In this document: positions 9,590 through 18,334 of the stretch, in pieces
Position numbering within the stretch: position 1 is the stretch's first letter
Layout: the number at the start of each line of letters is the position of its first letter
Source of the DNA: Enterobacter asburiae
GTDB lineage: Bacteria > Pseudomonadota > Gammaproteobacteria > Enterobacterales > Enterobacteriaceae
Reading direction: 5' to 3'
Length of the DNA: 64,000 bases
Assembly: GCF_007035645.1 (NCBI RefSeq)
Contig: NZ_AP019632.1
Location: 2,914,001 to 2,978,000 of the forward strand
The notes under the pieces: generated by a model
Database searches by the model: none
What the model saw: only the letters and a program-made list of their open reading frames with translations
What the model was told of the DNA's origin: nothing
Translations under genes and position numbers: made by a program

Positions 9590-10048
9590 ATGGAACTGAC
9601 AACACGCACGCTGCCTGAGCGCAAACACATTGCTCTTGTGGCGCACGATCACTGTAAACAAATGCTGCTTAACTGGGTTCGCCGCCATCAGCCTTCGCTG
9701 GAAAAGCACGCCCTGTCGGCGACCGGCACAACCGGTAACCTGATCCAGCGCGAAACGGGTCTGCAGGTGAATGCCATGCTGAGCGGTCCGATGGGCGGCG
9801 ATCAGCAGGTCGGCGCGCAGATTTCCGAAGGGAAAATTGATGTGCTGATCTTCTTCTGGGACCCGCTGAACGCGGTTCCGCACGATCCGGATGTTAAAGC
9901 GCTGCTGCGCCTGGCGACGGTGTGGAATATTCCGGTGGCGACAAACCTGTCGACGGCGGATTTCATCATCGAATCGCCGCAGTTTAACTCGCCGGTTGAT
10001 ATCCTTATTCCGGACTATCAGCGTTATCTTTCCGACAGACTGAAGTAG
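9590..10048 (+). CDS. mgsA: Methylglyoxal synthase
   Basis: Converts dihydroxyacetone phosphate to methylglyoxal and phosphate, a bypass of lower glycolysis used under sugar-phosphate stress. It has 152 residues from ATG 9590, equal to E. coli. Catalytic Asp71 ([11 protein letters not shown]), His19 (VAHDH) and His98 (AVPHDPD) are all present. An upstream in-frame ATG at 9578 would add four residues (MDMI) and is less likely. A REP-like palindrome follows the stop. Confidence 0.97.
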   Translation: MELTTRTLPERKHIALVAHDHCKQMLLNWVRRHQPSLEKHALSATGTTGNLIQRETGLQVNAMLSGPMGGDQQVGAQISEGKIDVLIFFWDPLNAVPHDPDVKALLRLATVWNIPVATNLSTADFIIESPQFNSPVDILIPDYQRYLSDRLK

Positions 10049-10055
10049 CTTTTTT

Positions 10056-10085
10056 GCCGGGTGGCGGCTATGCCTTACCCGGCTA
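10056..10085. repeat. REP-like palindromic element
   Basis: GCCGGGTGGCGGC followed by tat and GCCTTACCCGGC closely resembles the REP/BIME unit of enterobacteria (GCCGGATGGCGGC...GCCTTATCCGGC). It sits between the convergent mgsA and helD genes, the usual extragenic position, and may help terminate transcription or protect mRNA 3' ends. Confidence 0.75.
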
Positions 10086-10105
10086 CAAAATCTTGCCTGA
10101 CATCG

Positions 10106-12160
10106 TTATGGCTTACGCGCCACCGGCACATCAATACTCTTCAGGATATCGACAAACACGGATGGCTCCTCTTTATTGAACAGCAGCCACACGCGATGCC
10201 GCGCGCGGGTGATGGCCACATACAGCAAACGCCGCTCTTCGGCATCCGGGAAGTCTTCCGGCACCGGCAGCAGGGCCTCTTCCATCACCGACTCGCGGGC
10301 CGGGGCCGGGAAACCGTCGCTGCCCTCTTTCAGCCCCACCACAATCACATAGTCAGCCTGCTGCCCTTTGCTGGCGTGAATTGTCATAAATTCAAGCTGC
10401 AGTTTCGGCCAGCGGGTGGCGGCTTTTTCCAGCGTCGCGGGCTTAAGGTGATGGTAGCGGGCCAGCACCAGAATACGTTCATCGGGCTTCGCGTAGCCGC
10501 TGAGCTTGTCCAGCAGCGGCTCCAGCTGGTCATCCGCAAGCAGGGTGACCGCTTTTTTATCCCCTGGGCGCAGGCTATTGAGCGGCTTGGCCAGCTGATG
10601 CGGGTTTTGCTGGATAAAGCGGTTGGCGATCTCACCAATGCGTGAATTGAAGCGGTAGGTGGTGTCCAGATCGCTGCGATCCCCTTCGCCAAAATAGTGG
10701 TGGAACGCGGTTGTCAGGGAGAGCTGCGCCCCGCTGAAGCGATAGATGGCCTGCCAGTCGTCCCCCACCGCAAACAGCGACGTATGTTTATTTTGCGCCC
10801 GTAGCGCCGAGAGCAGTGCAGCACGCTGCGGAGAGATATCCTGGAACTCATCCACCAGAATGTGTTTCCACGGGCTGACAAAACGTCCCTTCTCAAGAAT
10901 GATGATGGCCTGATGGATTAAACCGGAGAAATCGACGGCATTTTCCTCTTTCAGCGCGGTTTTCCAGGCTTTCAGCAGCGGAGCCATCAGCTTGACCCGT
11001 TTCGAGAACAGATCGCGGATCGCCTCCGGCGCGCTTTCAATCATCTCTGCCTGCGTTCCACCGTGCATTCGCATCAGGCTGACCCAGCGGTCAAGTCGCG
11101 AACCCAGCCGACGCGCCAGTTTGTCATCCTGCCAGAAGCTGCCCTCTGGCACCTCCCAGCCGAGCTCCTCCTCCAGCCACTGACGCCACCCTTTCGCCTG
11201 CGCCTTTTTCTCACTGCACTGCTGGCGCCACGTTTTGATGAACAGCGCCTGACGCGCCTGCGCGTCGTTTTCCAGCTTACTGATGGAAGGCACTTTTTTA
11301 CTGCCCTGCTGAATAATATGCAGCGCAAGGGCATGGAAGGTTCTGGCCGTGATATCCCGCGTGTGCAGACGTTCCTGGATACGTTCGTCCATCTCCTGGG
11401 CAGCCTTGCGGCCAAAGGCCAGAAGCAGTATTTGATCGGCTACCGCTTCTCCGGTCGTCAGCAGCCAGCCGGCACGCGCCACCAGCACCGACGTTTTACC
11501 GCTACCGGCCCCCGCCAGCACCAGCAGCGACTGCTCGCCGTTGACCACCGCGCGCGCCTGGGCCGGATTGAGCGGTGAAGATTCCACCGTACTGAAAAAG
11601 TCGGCGTATTGGGTGAGCATGGCGTCCGTCCAGGCCTGATTATGAGCGAGACGGCTTTTATCCTTATCATTCAGCCAGGCCTGACACTGGCGCCAGGCGT
11701 CGCGACAGTTGTCAAACTCGTCGAGACGCGTCACGGAGAGCGGCAGCGCCGAGAGTGCCTGTCGGATCTTTTGCTGCAGCCCGGCGGTCTGCTGACGGGT
11801 CAGCCACGCGTGCTGTGCGTTGCTCTGCGCGATATCGTCCAGCACCTGCTGCAGCACCTGGGCGGCAATTACGCTCATATCCTGGCTCCACTGCTGCCAC
11901 AGTGCGTTCAGGTGATGATGAAAACGCTGGGTTTCCGCCCACTCGGTGCCGTGAAGACGCACGACTTTATCGTCAGGCAGAACGAACTCCAGCTCGCCCC
12001 ACACCAGCCCGCGTTTACAGTGGATAGCCAGAAGCTGATTAAACGGAATAAGGTATTCGTGGCGTTCCCCGGAGACTTTCACCCCGGCATTAAGGAGAAC
12101 CACCCTATCGTAAGGGTGTTGCGCCAGGCGTTTGCCTAACGACGTTGCTTTCAGTTCCAT
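10106..12160 (-). CDS. helD: DNA helicase IV
   Basis: Superfamily 1 (UvrD/Rep-like) 3'-5' DNA helicase of 684 residues, equal to E. coli HelD. An N-terminal extension of about 190 residues precedes the motor domain. Walker A is LAGAGSGKTSVL near residue 218, Walker B/DExx is ILVDEFQDIS near 433, followed by FAVGDDWQAIYRFSGA (motif III region); the C-terminal motifs include MTIHASKGQQADYV and RRLLYVAITRAR. It acts in recombination and repair. It is divergent from yccF. Confidence 0.97.
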   Translation of the reverse strand: MELKATSLGKRLAQHPYDRVVLLNAGVKVSGERHEYLIPFNQLLAIHCKRGLVWGELEFVLPDDKVVRLHGTEWAETQRFHHHLNALWQQWSQDMSVIAAQVLQQVLDDIAQSNAQHAWLTRQQTAGLQQKIRQALSALPLSVTRLDEFDNCRDAWRQCQAWLNDKDKSRLAHNQAWTDAMLTQYADFFSTVESSPLNPAQARAVVNGEQSLLVLAGAGSGKTSVLVARAGWLLTTGEAVADQILLLAFGRKAAQEMDERIQERLHTRDITARTFHALALHIIQQGSKKVPSISKLENDAQARQALFIKTWRQQCSEKKAQAKGWRQWLEEELGWEVPEGSFWQDDKLARRLGSRLDRWVSLMRMHGGTQAEMIESAPEAIRDLFSKRVKLMAPLLKAWKTALKEENAVDFSGLIHQAIIILEKGRFVSPWKHILVDEFQDISPQRAALLSALRAQNKHTSLFAVGDDWQAIYRFSGAQLSLTTAFHHYFGEGDRSDLDTTYRFNSRIGEIANRFIQQNPHQLAKPLNSLRPGDKKAVTLLADDQLEPLLDKLSGYAKPDERILVLARYHHLKPATLEKAATRWPKLQLEFMTIHASKGQQADYVIVVGLKEGSDGFPAPARESVMEEALLPVPEDFPDAEERRLLYVAITRARHRVWLLFNKEEPSVFVDILKSIDVPVARKP

Positions 12161-12191
12161 GTTCCGCCAAATCCACGAAGAGATAATTTAC

Positions 12192-12210
12192 CTGACAGTT
12201 TAACTGCCAG
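12192..12210. repeat. 19-bp inverted repeat between helD and yccF
   Basis: CTGACAGTTTAACTGCCAG is a near-perfect palindrome (one mismatched pair) in the 123-bp divergent intergenic region. It could be an operator for either gene, but I do not recognise a known regulator consensus. Confidence 0.4.
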
Positions 12211-12283
12211 TTTTAAGGTGCTCCAGCCTAAAAAAACGTTACAATCATTGGGCGTTAATTTTATCGAAAGGAAGTGAGGGTTT

Positions 12284-12730
12284 ATGCGTACCGTTCTGAA
12301 TGTGTTGAATTTTGTGCTGGGCGGTTTTGCCACCACCCTTTCCTGGCTTTTTGCCACGCTGGTGAGCATCGTCCTGATTTTCACGCTTCCCCTGACTCGT
12401 TCCTGCTGGGAGATCACAAAACTCTCCTTAATCCCCTACGGGAATGAAGCTATCCACGTTGACGAACTCAATCCGGAGAGCAAAAACGCCCTGATGAATA
12501 CGGGCGGAACCCTGCTGAACATACTGTGGCTGATTTTCTTCGGCTGGTGGCTGTGCATCATGCATATTTTTGCCGGTATTGCACAGTGCATCACGATTAT
12601 TGGTATTCCGGTGGGGATAGCGAACTTTAAGATCGCCGCTATCGCCCTTTGGCCCGTCGGTCGCAGGGTTGTTCCGGTAGAAGTGGCCCAGGCGGCGCGT
12701 GAAGCAAACGCGCGTCGTCGTTTTCAGTAA
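12284..12730 (+). CDS. yccF: Inner-membrane protein YccF
   Basis: Conserved inner-membrane protein of 148 residues built from two tandem YccF domains, each with a hydrophobic segment and the repeated signature WLFATLVSIVLIFTLPLTRSC / WWLCIMHIFAGIAQCITIIG. Function is unknown. It is followed 19 bp later by yccS, with which it likely forms an operon. Confidence 0.94.
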   Translation: MRTVLNVLNFVLGGFATTLSWLFATLVSIVLIFTLPLTRSCWEITKLSLIPYGNEAIHVDELNPESKNALMNTGGTLLNILWLIFFGWWLCIMHIFAGIAQCITIIGIPVGIANFKIAAIALWPVGRRVVPVEVAQAAREANARRRFQ

Positions 12731-12749
12731 ATAAGGACCGGCCGCGTTT

Positions 12750-14912
12750 ATGCTAAGCCCATTGCTTCGCCGTTATACCTGGAACAGCACCTGGCTATAC
12801 AACGTCAGGATATTTATCGCCCTTTGCGGCACGGTTGCACTGCCCTGGTGGCTGAATGATGTCAAGCTCACCATTCCGCTTACGCTGGGAGTGGTGGCCG
12901 GGGCGCTGGCGGACCTGGACGATCGTCTGGCCGGACGTTTACGTAACCTGGTCATTACACTCGTCTGCTTTTTCATTGCGTCAGCGTCCGTTGAGCTGCT
13001 TTTCCCGTGGCCCTGGCTGTTTGCCTTGGGCCTTACGCTCTCAACCAGCGGGTTTATTTTGCTGGGCGGCCTCGGGCAGCGCTATGCCACCATCGCGTTT
13101 GGTGCATTGCTGATCGCTATCTACACCATGCTGGGCGTTTCCCTCTATGACCAATGGTACCAGCAGCCGGTTCTCCTGCTGCTGGGCGCCATCTGGTATA
13201 ACCTGCTGACGCTAACCGGTCATCTGATCTTCCCGGTTCGCCCGCTGCAGGATAACCTTGCCCGCAGCTTTGAGCAGTTAGCCCACTATCTGGAACTGAA
13301 ATCCCGGCTGTTCGACCCGGATATCGAGGAAGAAAGCCAGGCTCCGCTCTACGATCTGGCGCTGGCAAACGGCCAGCTGGTCGCCACCCTTAACCAGACA
13401 AAAGCCTCTCTGCTTACCCGTCTTCGCGGCGATCGCGGTCAGCGCGGAACGCGAAGGACCTTACACTACTATTTTGCCGCCCAGGACATTCACGAACGCG
13501 CCAGCTCCTCGCACGTTCAATACGCGGCCCTGCGCGAGAAGTTCCGCTACAGCGACGTAATGTTCCGCTTCCAGCGCCTGCTGTCCATGCAGTCTCAGGC
13601 GTGTCAGCAGCTCTCGCGCTCTATTCTGCTGCGCACGCCCTATCAGCATGACCCCCGCTTTGAACGCGTATTCAGCCATCTTGATGCGGCGCTCGACCGC
13701 GTTCAGGCCAGCGGAACGTCACCGGAGCACATCAAAGCGCTGGGCTTTCTGCTGAACAACCTGCGGGCGATTGATGCTCAGCTGGCGACCATTGAGTCCG
13801 AACAGGCGATGGCGCTGCCGGGCAGTGAGGTGGAAAATCAGCTTGCTGATGACAGCTTGCACAGCGTTAGCGATATGTGGCTGCGTCTGAGCCGTAACTT
13901 TACGCCGGAGTCGGCACTCTTTCGCCACGCGGTGAGAATGTCGCTGGTGCTGTGCGTGGGGTATGCCTTTATCCAGATAACCGGGCTGCACCACGGCTAC
14001 TGGATCCTGCTGACCAGCCTGTTCGTCTGCCAGCCGAACTATAACGCCACCCGACACCGTCTTGCGCTGCGTATTATCGGCACGCTGGTCGGCGTCGCGA
14101 TCGGCCTTCCGGTACTCTATTTCGTGCCCTCCGTTGAAGGTCAACTGATTCTGATTGTGATCACCGGCGTGCTGTTCTTCGCGTTTCGCAACGTGCAGTA
14201 CGCCCACGCCACCATGTTCATCACGCTGCTGGTGCTGCTCTGCTTTAACCTGCTGGGTGAAGGGTTTGAAGTTGCCCTGCCCCGCGTGATCGATACCCTG
14301 ATTGGCTGTGCGATTGCCTGGGCTGCGGTCAGCTTTATCTGGCCGGACTGGCGTTTCCGCAATTTGCCGCGCGTGGTAGACAGGGCAATGAACGCCAACT
14401 GTCGATACCTTGACGCAATCCTGGAGCAGTACCACCAGGGGCGCGATAACCGCCTGGCTTACCGGATAGCCCGTCGCGACGCGCACAACAGTGATGCAGA
14501 ACTGGCCTCCGTTGTCTCTAACATGTCAACGGAGCCTCGCGCCACGGCGGAGATTCGTGAGACTGCGTTCCGCCTGCTCTGTCTGAACCATACGTTCACC
14601 AGCTATATTTCGACGCTGGGTGCCCACCGTGAGAAACTCACCAACCCGGGCATTCTCAACCTGCTCGATGACGCCGTCTGCTACGTTGATGACGCACTTC
14701 ATCACCGACCGGCCGATGAGCCGCGCGTTCAACAGGCGCTGGATGAACTGGCTCAACGCATTGCGCATCTTGACCCAGAAAACGACAGCAAAGCGCCGCT
14801 GGTGCTTCAGCAAATAGGCCTGCTTATCGCTCTGCTGCCTGAAATTTGCCGGCTGCAACAGCAAATCGCTACCTGGAGGAGTGATTCTCCTGTGGCTCAG
14901 GCAGCGCATTAA
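12750..14912 (+). CDS. yccS: Inner-membrane protein YccS (YccS/YhfK family putative transporter)
   Basis: Protein of 720 residues with the duplicated layout of the YccS/YhfK family related to aromatic-acid efflux proteins: an N-terminal set of membrane segments (residues about 20-165), a cytoplasmic domain (about 170-390), a second membrane set (about 395-530), and a C-terminal cytoplasmic helical domain. The marker motif HGYWILLTSLFVCQPNYNAT starts the second half. No substrate is established. Its last 44 bp overlap the 3' end of the convergent tfoX gene. Confidence 0.95.
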   Translation: MLSPLLRRYTWNSTWLYNVRIFIALCGTVALPWWLNDVKLTIPLTLGVVAGALADLDDRLAGRLRNLVITLVCFFIASASVELLFPWPWLFALGLTLSTSGFILLGGLGQRYATIAFGALLIAIYTMLGVSLYDQWYQQPVLLLLGAIWYNLLTLTGHLIFPVRPLQDNLARSFEQLAHYLELKSRLFDPDIEEESQAPLYDLALANGQLVATLNQTKASLLTRLRGDRGQRGTRRTLHYYFAAQDIHERASSSHVQYAALREKFRYSDVMFRFQRLLSMQSQACQQLSRSILLRTPYQHDPRFERVFSHLDAALDRVQASGTSPEHIKALGFLLNNLRAIDAQLATIESEQAMALPGSEVENQLADDSLHSVSDMWLRLSRNFTPESALFRHAVRMSLVLCVGYAFIQITGLHHGYWILLTSLFVCQPNYNATRHRLALRIIGTLVGVAIGLPVLYFVPSVEGQLILIVITGVLFFAFRNVQYAHATMFITLLVLLCFNLLGEGFEVALPRVIDTLIGCAIAWAAVSFIWPDWRFRNLPRVVDRAMNANCRYLDAILEQYHQGRDNRLAYRIARRDAHNSDAELASVVSNMSTEPRATAEIRETAFRLLCLNHTFTSYISTLGAHREKLTNPGILNLLDDAVCYVDDALHHRPADEPRVQQALDELAQRIAHLDPENDSKAPLVLQQIGLLIALLPEICRLQQQIATWRSDSPVAQAAH

Positions 14913-15495
14913 ACCACTCCGTCAGCTCCCGGCGAATGCCTGCCGGGAGTGCCGCCTCATGCAGCCCCTCGATAGCCCCTTCCAGTGCGAAGAGAACCTT
15001 AATACCGAGCGCTTTGTTTTTTGCCCGCATCTTCAGCCAGCTCGCTCTGGCACCCAGCGCCCGCAGCGTTTCCTCATTGGTAATGCCAGCTTCAAAGAGC
15101 AAGACTTCAAGCTGAAAGGTCAGGTTTGGCAGATCCTTGAGTCGGTTTCGTTGATGGCGCTGATAGCGCTCTTTTCTTGCCGCACTGAGCGCAAACGAGG
15201 AGAGCTGAAGCAGCCGTTCCCTGTCCTGCCATAATCCGTCATCCACACGATAATAGTTGAGCAGCACCGGGCGGCCTCGCTTCATCAACGTCAAAAAAGA
15301 GGAGGCATTTTTTACACAGTATTTCGCACTCTCCTCACAGGCGCGGAGATAAAGCTCTCCGTCTGACACCATGGCAAAAACCGCATCATCCACCGCCAGG
15401 GTATAGCCTCCAAACAGTGCGCGATGATGAATCTCGCCCAACGGGGAGAGGTATTCCTGGGATTTATAAATCCGTTCATAAGATATCTTTTTCAT
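14869..15495 (-). CDS. tfoX: Competence regulator TfoX/Sxy
   Basis: Co-activator working with CRP at CRP-S promoters of competence genes. It has 208 residues from ATG 15495 (MKKISYERIYKSQEYLSPLG), close to E. coli Sxy (209). The N-terminal TfoX domain contains ALFGGYTLAVDDAVFAMVSDGELYLRA; the C-terminal TfoX_C helical domain contains LKDLPNLTFQLEVLL and LFALEGAIEGLHEAALP. An upstream in-frame ATG at 15516 would add seven residues. It overlaps the convergent yccS 3' end by 44 bp, and is divergent from sulA. Confidence 0.93.
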   Translation of the reverse strand: MKKISYERIYKSQEYLSPLGEIHHRALFGGYTLAVDDAVFAMVSDGELYLRACEESAKYCVKNASSFLTLMKRGRPVLLNYYRVDDGLWQDRERLLQLSSFALSAARKERYQRHQRNRLKDLPNLTFQLEVLLFEAGITNEETLRALGARASWLKMRAKNKALGIKVLFALEGAIEGLHEAALPAGIRRELTEWFNALPEPQENHSSR

Positions 15496-15672
15496 GATAT
15501 TTCCCTTCAAAATCATAAAGTAACAACGAAATTTCTTACTAGCGGATCCGTTAGCAGGAAAATAGGCAACTTATTGCCGATGAGCAAGATGATTTTTCGA
15601 GGGACATCAACATTGAATGAATTTTGCGAGTCGCTTTCCGAAAATGAGGTTGATCTTTATGCATACAGGGGT

Positions 15673-15692
15673 TACTGTATATCCATACAGTA
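15673..15692 (+). promoter_or_regulatory. LexA-binding SOS box of sulA
   Basis: TACTGTATATCCATACAGTA has the CTGT-N8-ACAG core and is nearly the consensus LexA operator. It lies 14 bp before the sulA start codon region (ATG 15707), the same arrangement as in E. coli, so sulA should be tightly repressed and DNA-damage induced. Confidence 0.95.
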
Positions 15693-15706
15693 ACTACAGG
15701 GCTGGA

Positions 15707-16222
15707 ATGAATATGCACACTTCAGGCTATGCAAATCGCTCAACCTCTCTCTCTTCTACCGCAGGCAATGTCGCGCAGAATTCCGTCGAGCGTGTTTCCA
15801 CGGGGCTTATCAGTGAAGTGGTTTATCGTGAAGACCAGCCCCTGTTGACGCAACTTCTGTTGTTGCCGTTATTACAACAGCTTGGTCAGCAATCGCGCTG
15901 GCAGCTTTGGCTCACGCCTCAGCAAAAACTGAGCCGTGAGTGGGTTCAGTCCGCAGGCCTTCCGCTTACTAAGGTCATGCAAATTAATCAGCTCCCGCCG
16001 TGCGACACCGTTGAGTCGATGATCCGCGCGTTACGCACCGGAAATTACAGCGTGGTGATTGGATGGTTACCGGAAGAATTGACGGAAGAGGAACATTTCC
16101 GTCTGACTGAAGCAGCCGAAGAAGGGAATGCGATCGGGTTCATTATGCGTCCGGTTCGATCGGATTCTTACCGCAGAGGACAACTTTCTGGGCTAAAAAT
16201 TCACTCAAATTTGTATCATTGA
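15707..16222 (+). CDS. sulA: SOS cell division inhibitor SulA
   Basis: DNA-damage-induced inhibitor that binds FtsZ and blocks Z-ring assembly; later removed by Lon. It has 171 residues from ATG 15707; a second in-frame ATG at 15713 gives MHTSGY, which aligns with the E. coli start MYTSGY and may be the true start. Central [20 protein letters not shown] and [15 protein letters not shown] (FtsZ-binding region) are conserved, as is the C-terminal Lon-recognition tail [12 protein letters not shown] longer frame back to 15617 would include the LexA box and is rejected. Confidence 0.95.
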   Translation: MNMHTSGYANRSTSLSSTAGNVAQNSVERVSTGLISEVVYREDQPLLTQLLLLPLLQQLGQQSRWQLWLTPQQKLSREWVQSAGLPLTKVMQINQLPPCDTVESMIRALRTGNYSVVIGWLPEELTEEEHFRLTEAAEEGNAIGFIMRPVRSDSYRRGQLSGLKIHSNLYH

Positions 16223-16409
16223 GTGAAATTAAGATTTTTCCTGGAATTTTTTTTGACCACAAGATGGCATTAAAGTTCCCGGCCTGAAAATTGCGGCAAG
16301 GCTTGTCTGGTGCGGTTCTCCTTAATTTTATTGCACAAAATTCGTTCGAAAAATGTTAAATAATCGGTATACGGAACTTTTTTTTTCATATGCCTGACGG
16401 ACTTCACAC
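16223..16409. other. AT-rich spacer upstream of ompA
   Basis: First part of the 354-bp gap between sulA and ompA. It holds AT-rich sequence with poly-T runs (16231-16257, 16376-16386) but no credible coding frame. A CRP site could be present but I cannot define one with confidence. The remainder of the gap is the ompA promoter and leader. Confidence 0.5.
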
Positions 16410-16437
16410 TTGTAAGTTTTCAGCTACGTTGTAGACT
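16410..16437 (+). promoter_or_regulatory. ompA promoter
   Basis: TTGTAA at 16410-16415 and TAGACT at 16432-16437 with a 16-bp spacer. The surrounding sequence is almost identical to the E. coli ompA promoter and predicts transcription starting near 16444, giving a leader of about 133 nt as in E. coli. Confidence 0.75.
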
Positions 16438-16443
16438 TTACAT

Positions 16444-16576
16444 CGCCAGGGGTGCTCGGCCTAAGCCGAAGATATCGGTAGATTTATATTTGACCACGCC
16501 CCCCGGTGAAGGATTTAACCGTGATTCTCTCCTGAGACTTTCATGGCGAATTTTGGATGATAACGAGGCGCAAAAA
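16444..16576 (+). promoter_or_regulatory. ompA mRNA 5' leader with stabilising stem-loop and MicA target
   Basis: Long untranslated leader. The 5'-terminal hairpin TCGGC-CTAA-GCCGA (16456-16469) corresponds to the structure that protects E. coli ompA mRNA from decay. GATGATAACGAGGCGC just before the start codon is identical to the E. coli stretch that pairs with the sRNA MicA, so envelope-stress control by sigma-E/MicA is expected to be conserved. Confidence 0.75.
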
Positions 16577-17632
16577 ATGAAAAAGACAGCTATCGCGATT
16601 GCAGTGGCACTGGCTGGCTTCGCTACCGTAGCGCAGGCCGCTCCGAAAGATAATACCTGGTATGCAGGTGGTAAACTGGGCTGGTCTCAGTTCCACGACA
16701 CTGGCTGGTACAACAGCAGCCTGAACAATGATGGCCCAACTCACGAGAGCCAGCTTGGTGCAGGTGCGTTCGGTGGCTATCAGGTTAACCCGTATGTTGG
16801 TTTTGAAATGGGTTACGACTGGTTAGGTCGTATGCCATACAAAGGCGACACCATTAACGGCGCTTTCAAAGCACAGGGCGTTCAGCTGACCGCTAAACTG
16901 GGCTACCCAATCACTGACGATCTGGACGTGTACACCCGTCTGGGCGGCATGGTATGGCGCGCAGATTCCAGCAACAACATCTCTGGTGACAACCATGACA
17001 CCGGTGTTTCCCCAGTATTCGCTGGTGGCGTTGAGTGGGCTATGACCCGTGACATCGCTACCCGTCTGGAATACCAGTGGGTTAACAACATCGGCGACGG
17101 CAACACCGTTGGTGTTCGTCCAGACAACGGCATGCTGAGCGTAGGTGTTTCCTACCGTTTCGGCCAGCAGGAAGAAGCAGCTCCAGTTGTTGCTCCAGCG
17201 CCGGCTCCAGCTCCAGAAGTACAGACCAAGCACTTCACTCTGAAGTCTGACGTTCTGTTCAACTTCAACAAAGCGACTCTGAAACCAGAAGGCCAGCAGG
17301 CACTGGATCAGCTGTACACCCAGCTGAGCAACCTGGATCCTAAAGACGGTTCCGTAGTGGTTCTGGGCTTCACCGACCGTATCGGTTCTGACGCTTACAA
17401 CCAGAAACTGTCTGAGAAACGTGCTCAGTCTGTTGTTGATTACCTGATCTCTAAAGGTATCCCAGCTAACAAGATCTCCCCACGTGGTATGGGCGAATCT
17501 AACCCAGTTACTGGCAACACCTGTGACAACGTGAAAGCTCGCGCTGCACTGATCGACTGCCTGGCTCCAGATCGTCGCGTAGAGATCGAAGTTAAAGGCA
17601 TCAAAGACGTTGTAACTCAGCCAGCGGCATAA
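16577..17632 (+). CDS. ompA: Outer membrane protein A
   Basis: Abundant outer-membrane protein linking the membrane to peptidoglycan. It has 351 residues from ATG 16577, with a signal peptide ([21 protein letters not shown]), an eight-stranded beta-barrel (mature residues about 1-172), an Ala-Pro hinge (APAPAPAPE), and a C-terminal OmpA-like peptidoglycan-binding domain containing [17 protein letters not shown] and the NxxLSxxRA-type stretch [17 protein letters not shown]. The two cysteines of the C-terminal domain (NTCDN and IDCLAP) are present. Codon use is strongly biased to preferred codons, as expected of a highly expressed gene. The open frame back to 16490 lies in the leader and is not used. 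Confidence 0.98.
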   Translation: MKKTAIAIAVALAGFATVAQAAPKDNTWYAGGKLGWSQFHDTGWYNSSLNNDGPTHESQLGAGAFGGYQVNPYVGFEMGYDWLGRMPYKGDTINGAFKAQGVQLTAKLGYPITDDLDVYTRLGGMVWRADSSNNISGDNHDTGVSPVFAGGVEWAMTRDIATRLEYQWVNNIGDGNTVGVRPDNGMLSVGVSYRFGQQEEAAPVVAPAPAPAPEVQTKHFTLKSDVLFNFNKATLKPEGQQALDQLYTQLSNLDPKDGSVVVLGFTDRIGSDAYNQKLSEKRAQSVVDYLISKGIPANKISPRGMGESNPVTGNTCDNVKARAALIDCLAPDRRVEIEVKGIKDVVTQPAA

Positions 17633-17643
17633 GTTATCGTCTT

Positions 17644-17676
17644 ATAAAAAAACCCCGCCATGCGGGGTTTTTTATT
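17644..17676 (+). terminator. ompA rho-independent terminator
   Basis: The stem AACCCCGC-CAT-GCGGGGTT is followed by TTTTATT; flanking A and T runs on both sides would also terminate transcription from matP's direction. Confidence 0.9.
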
Positions 17677-17695
17677 GTCTGAAGAAAAGAAAAAT

Positions 17696-18148
17696 CTATT
17701 TTTTACCCAACAGAGCCTGAAGGTCGTTCTTCAGCGTCGACATCTGGTTGGCGTACTTCTCTTTATGTTCGGCATCCTCAATCAGCTGCACGATGGTTTC
17801 CGACAGCGTTTTGCCCCGTCGTTGTGCCAGCCCAGCCAGGCGTTGCCAGACAACGAACTCCAGGTCGATTGATTTTTTGCGAGTGTGCTGATGCTCAGCA
17901 TTAAAATGCCGTTTGCGTCGCGCGCGGATAGTTTGCTTCATCCGGTTTAACAACGCGGGATTGATGTGTTTCTCGATCCAGCCGTTAACCTGTACCGGTT
18001 CATTTTCGAGGGTCAGCAAAATATCCACGGCTTCTTGCGCAGCGCTGGCTTCGACGTAGCAGGTGATCAGCTCCCCTTCACGGTGCTTTTTGACCAGGTA
18101 CTTCCATTTCCAGCCGCTTTCGAGATTTTCCAGTTGTTGATATTTCAT
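17696..18148 (-). CDS. matP: Macrodomain Ter protein MatP
   Basis: Organises the chromosome terminus by binding matS sites and tethering the Ter region to the divisome through ZapB. It has 150 residues, like E. coli MatP (ycbG). N-terminal four-helix part ([21 protein letters not shown]) is followed by the ribbon-helix-helix DNA-binding region ([20 protein letters not shown] and [16 protein letters not shown]) and a C-terminal coiled coil. It is transcribed divergently from lonH. Confidence 0.97.
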   Translation of the reverse strand: MKYQQLENLESGWKWKYLVKKHREGELITCYVEASAAQEAVDILLTLENEPVQVNGWIEKHINPALLNRMKQTIRARRKRHFNAEHQHTRKKSIDLEFVVWQRLAGLAQRRGKTLSETIVQLIEDAEHKEKYANQMSTLKNDLQALLGKK

Positions 18149-18334
18149 TGCGATCTCAGTGTTACCACGTAACTCTGTTCAGAATATCAGTTTTTTAGCA
18201 ATCTGCTGAAAAGAAATCATATCCTGTGAGTGAATGCAGCCAATCGCCCTGTCGAAATCCCCAATCCTGCTTGGGTACAGCCCCCCGCTTACGGTATACT
18301 CCACGCTTTTACATCTGACTAAAAAACATCAACT

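Noticed and set aside
10061..10645. 194-codon plus-strand frame
   Set aside because: Begins in the REP-like element and is antisense to helD.
17696..18148. matS sites (GTGAC-N3-GTCAC type) near matP
   Set aside because: I saw GTGAC half sites (for example near 21087) but no convincing full site; matP is outside the Ter macrodomain in E. coli, so none is required here.
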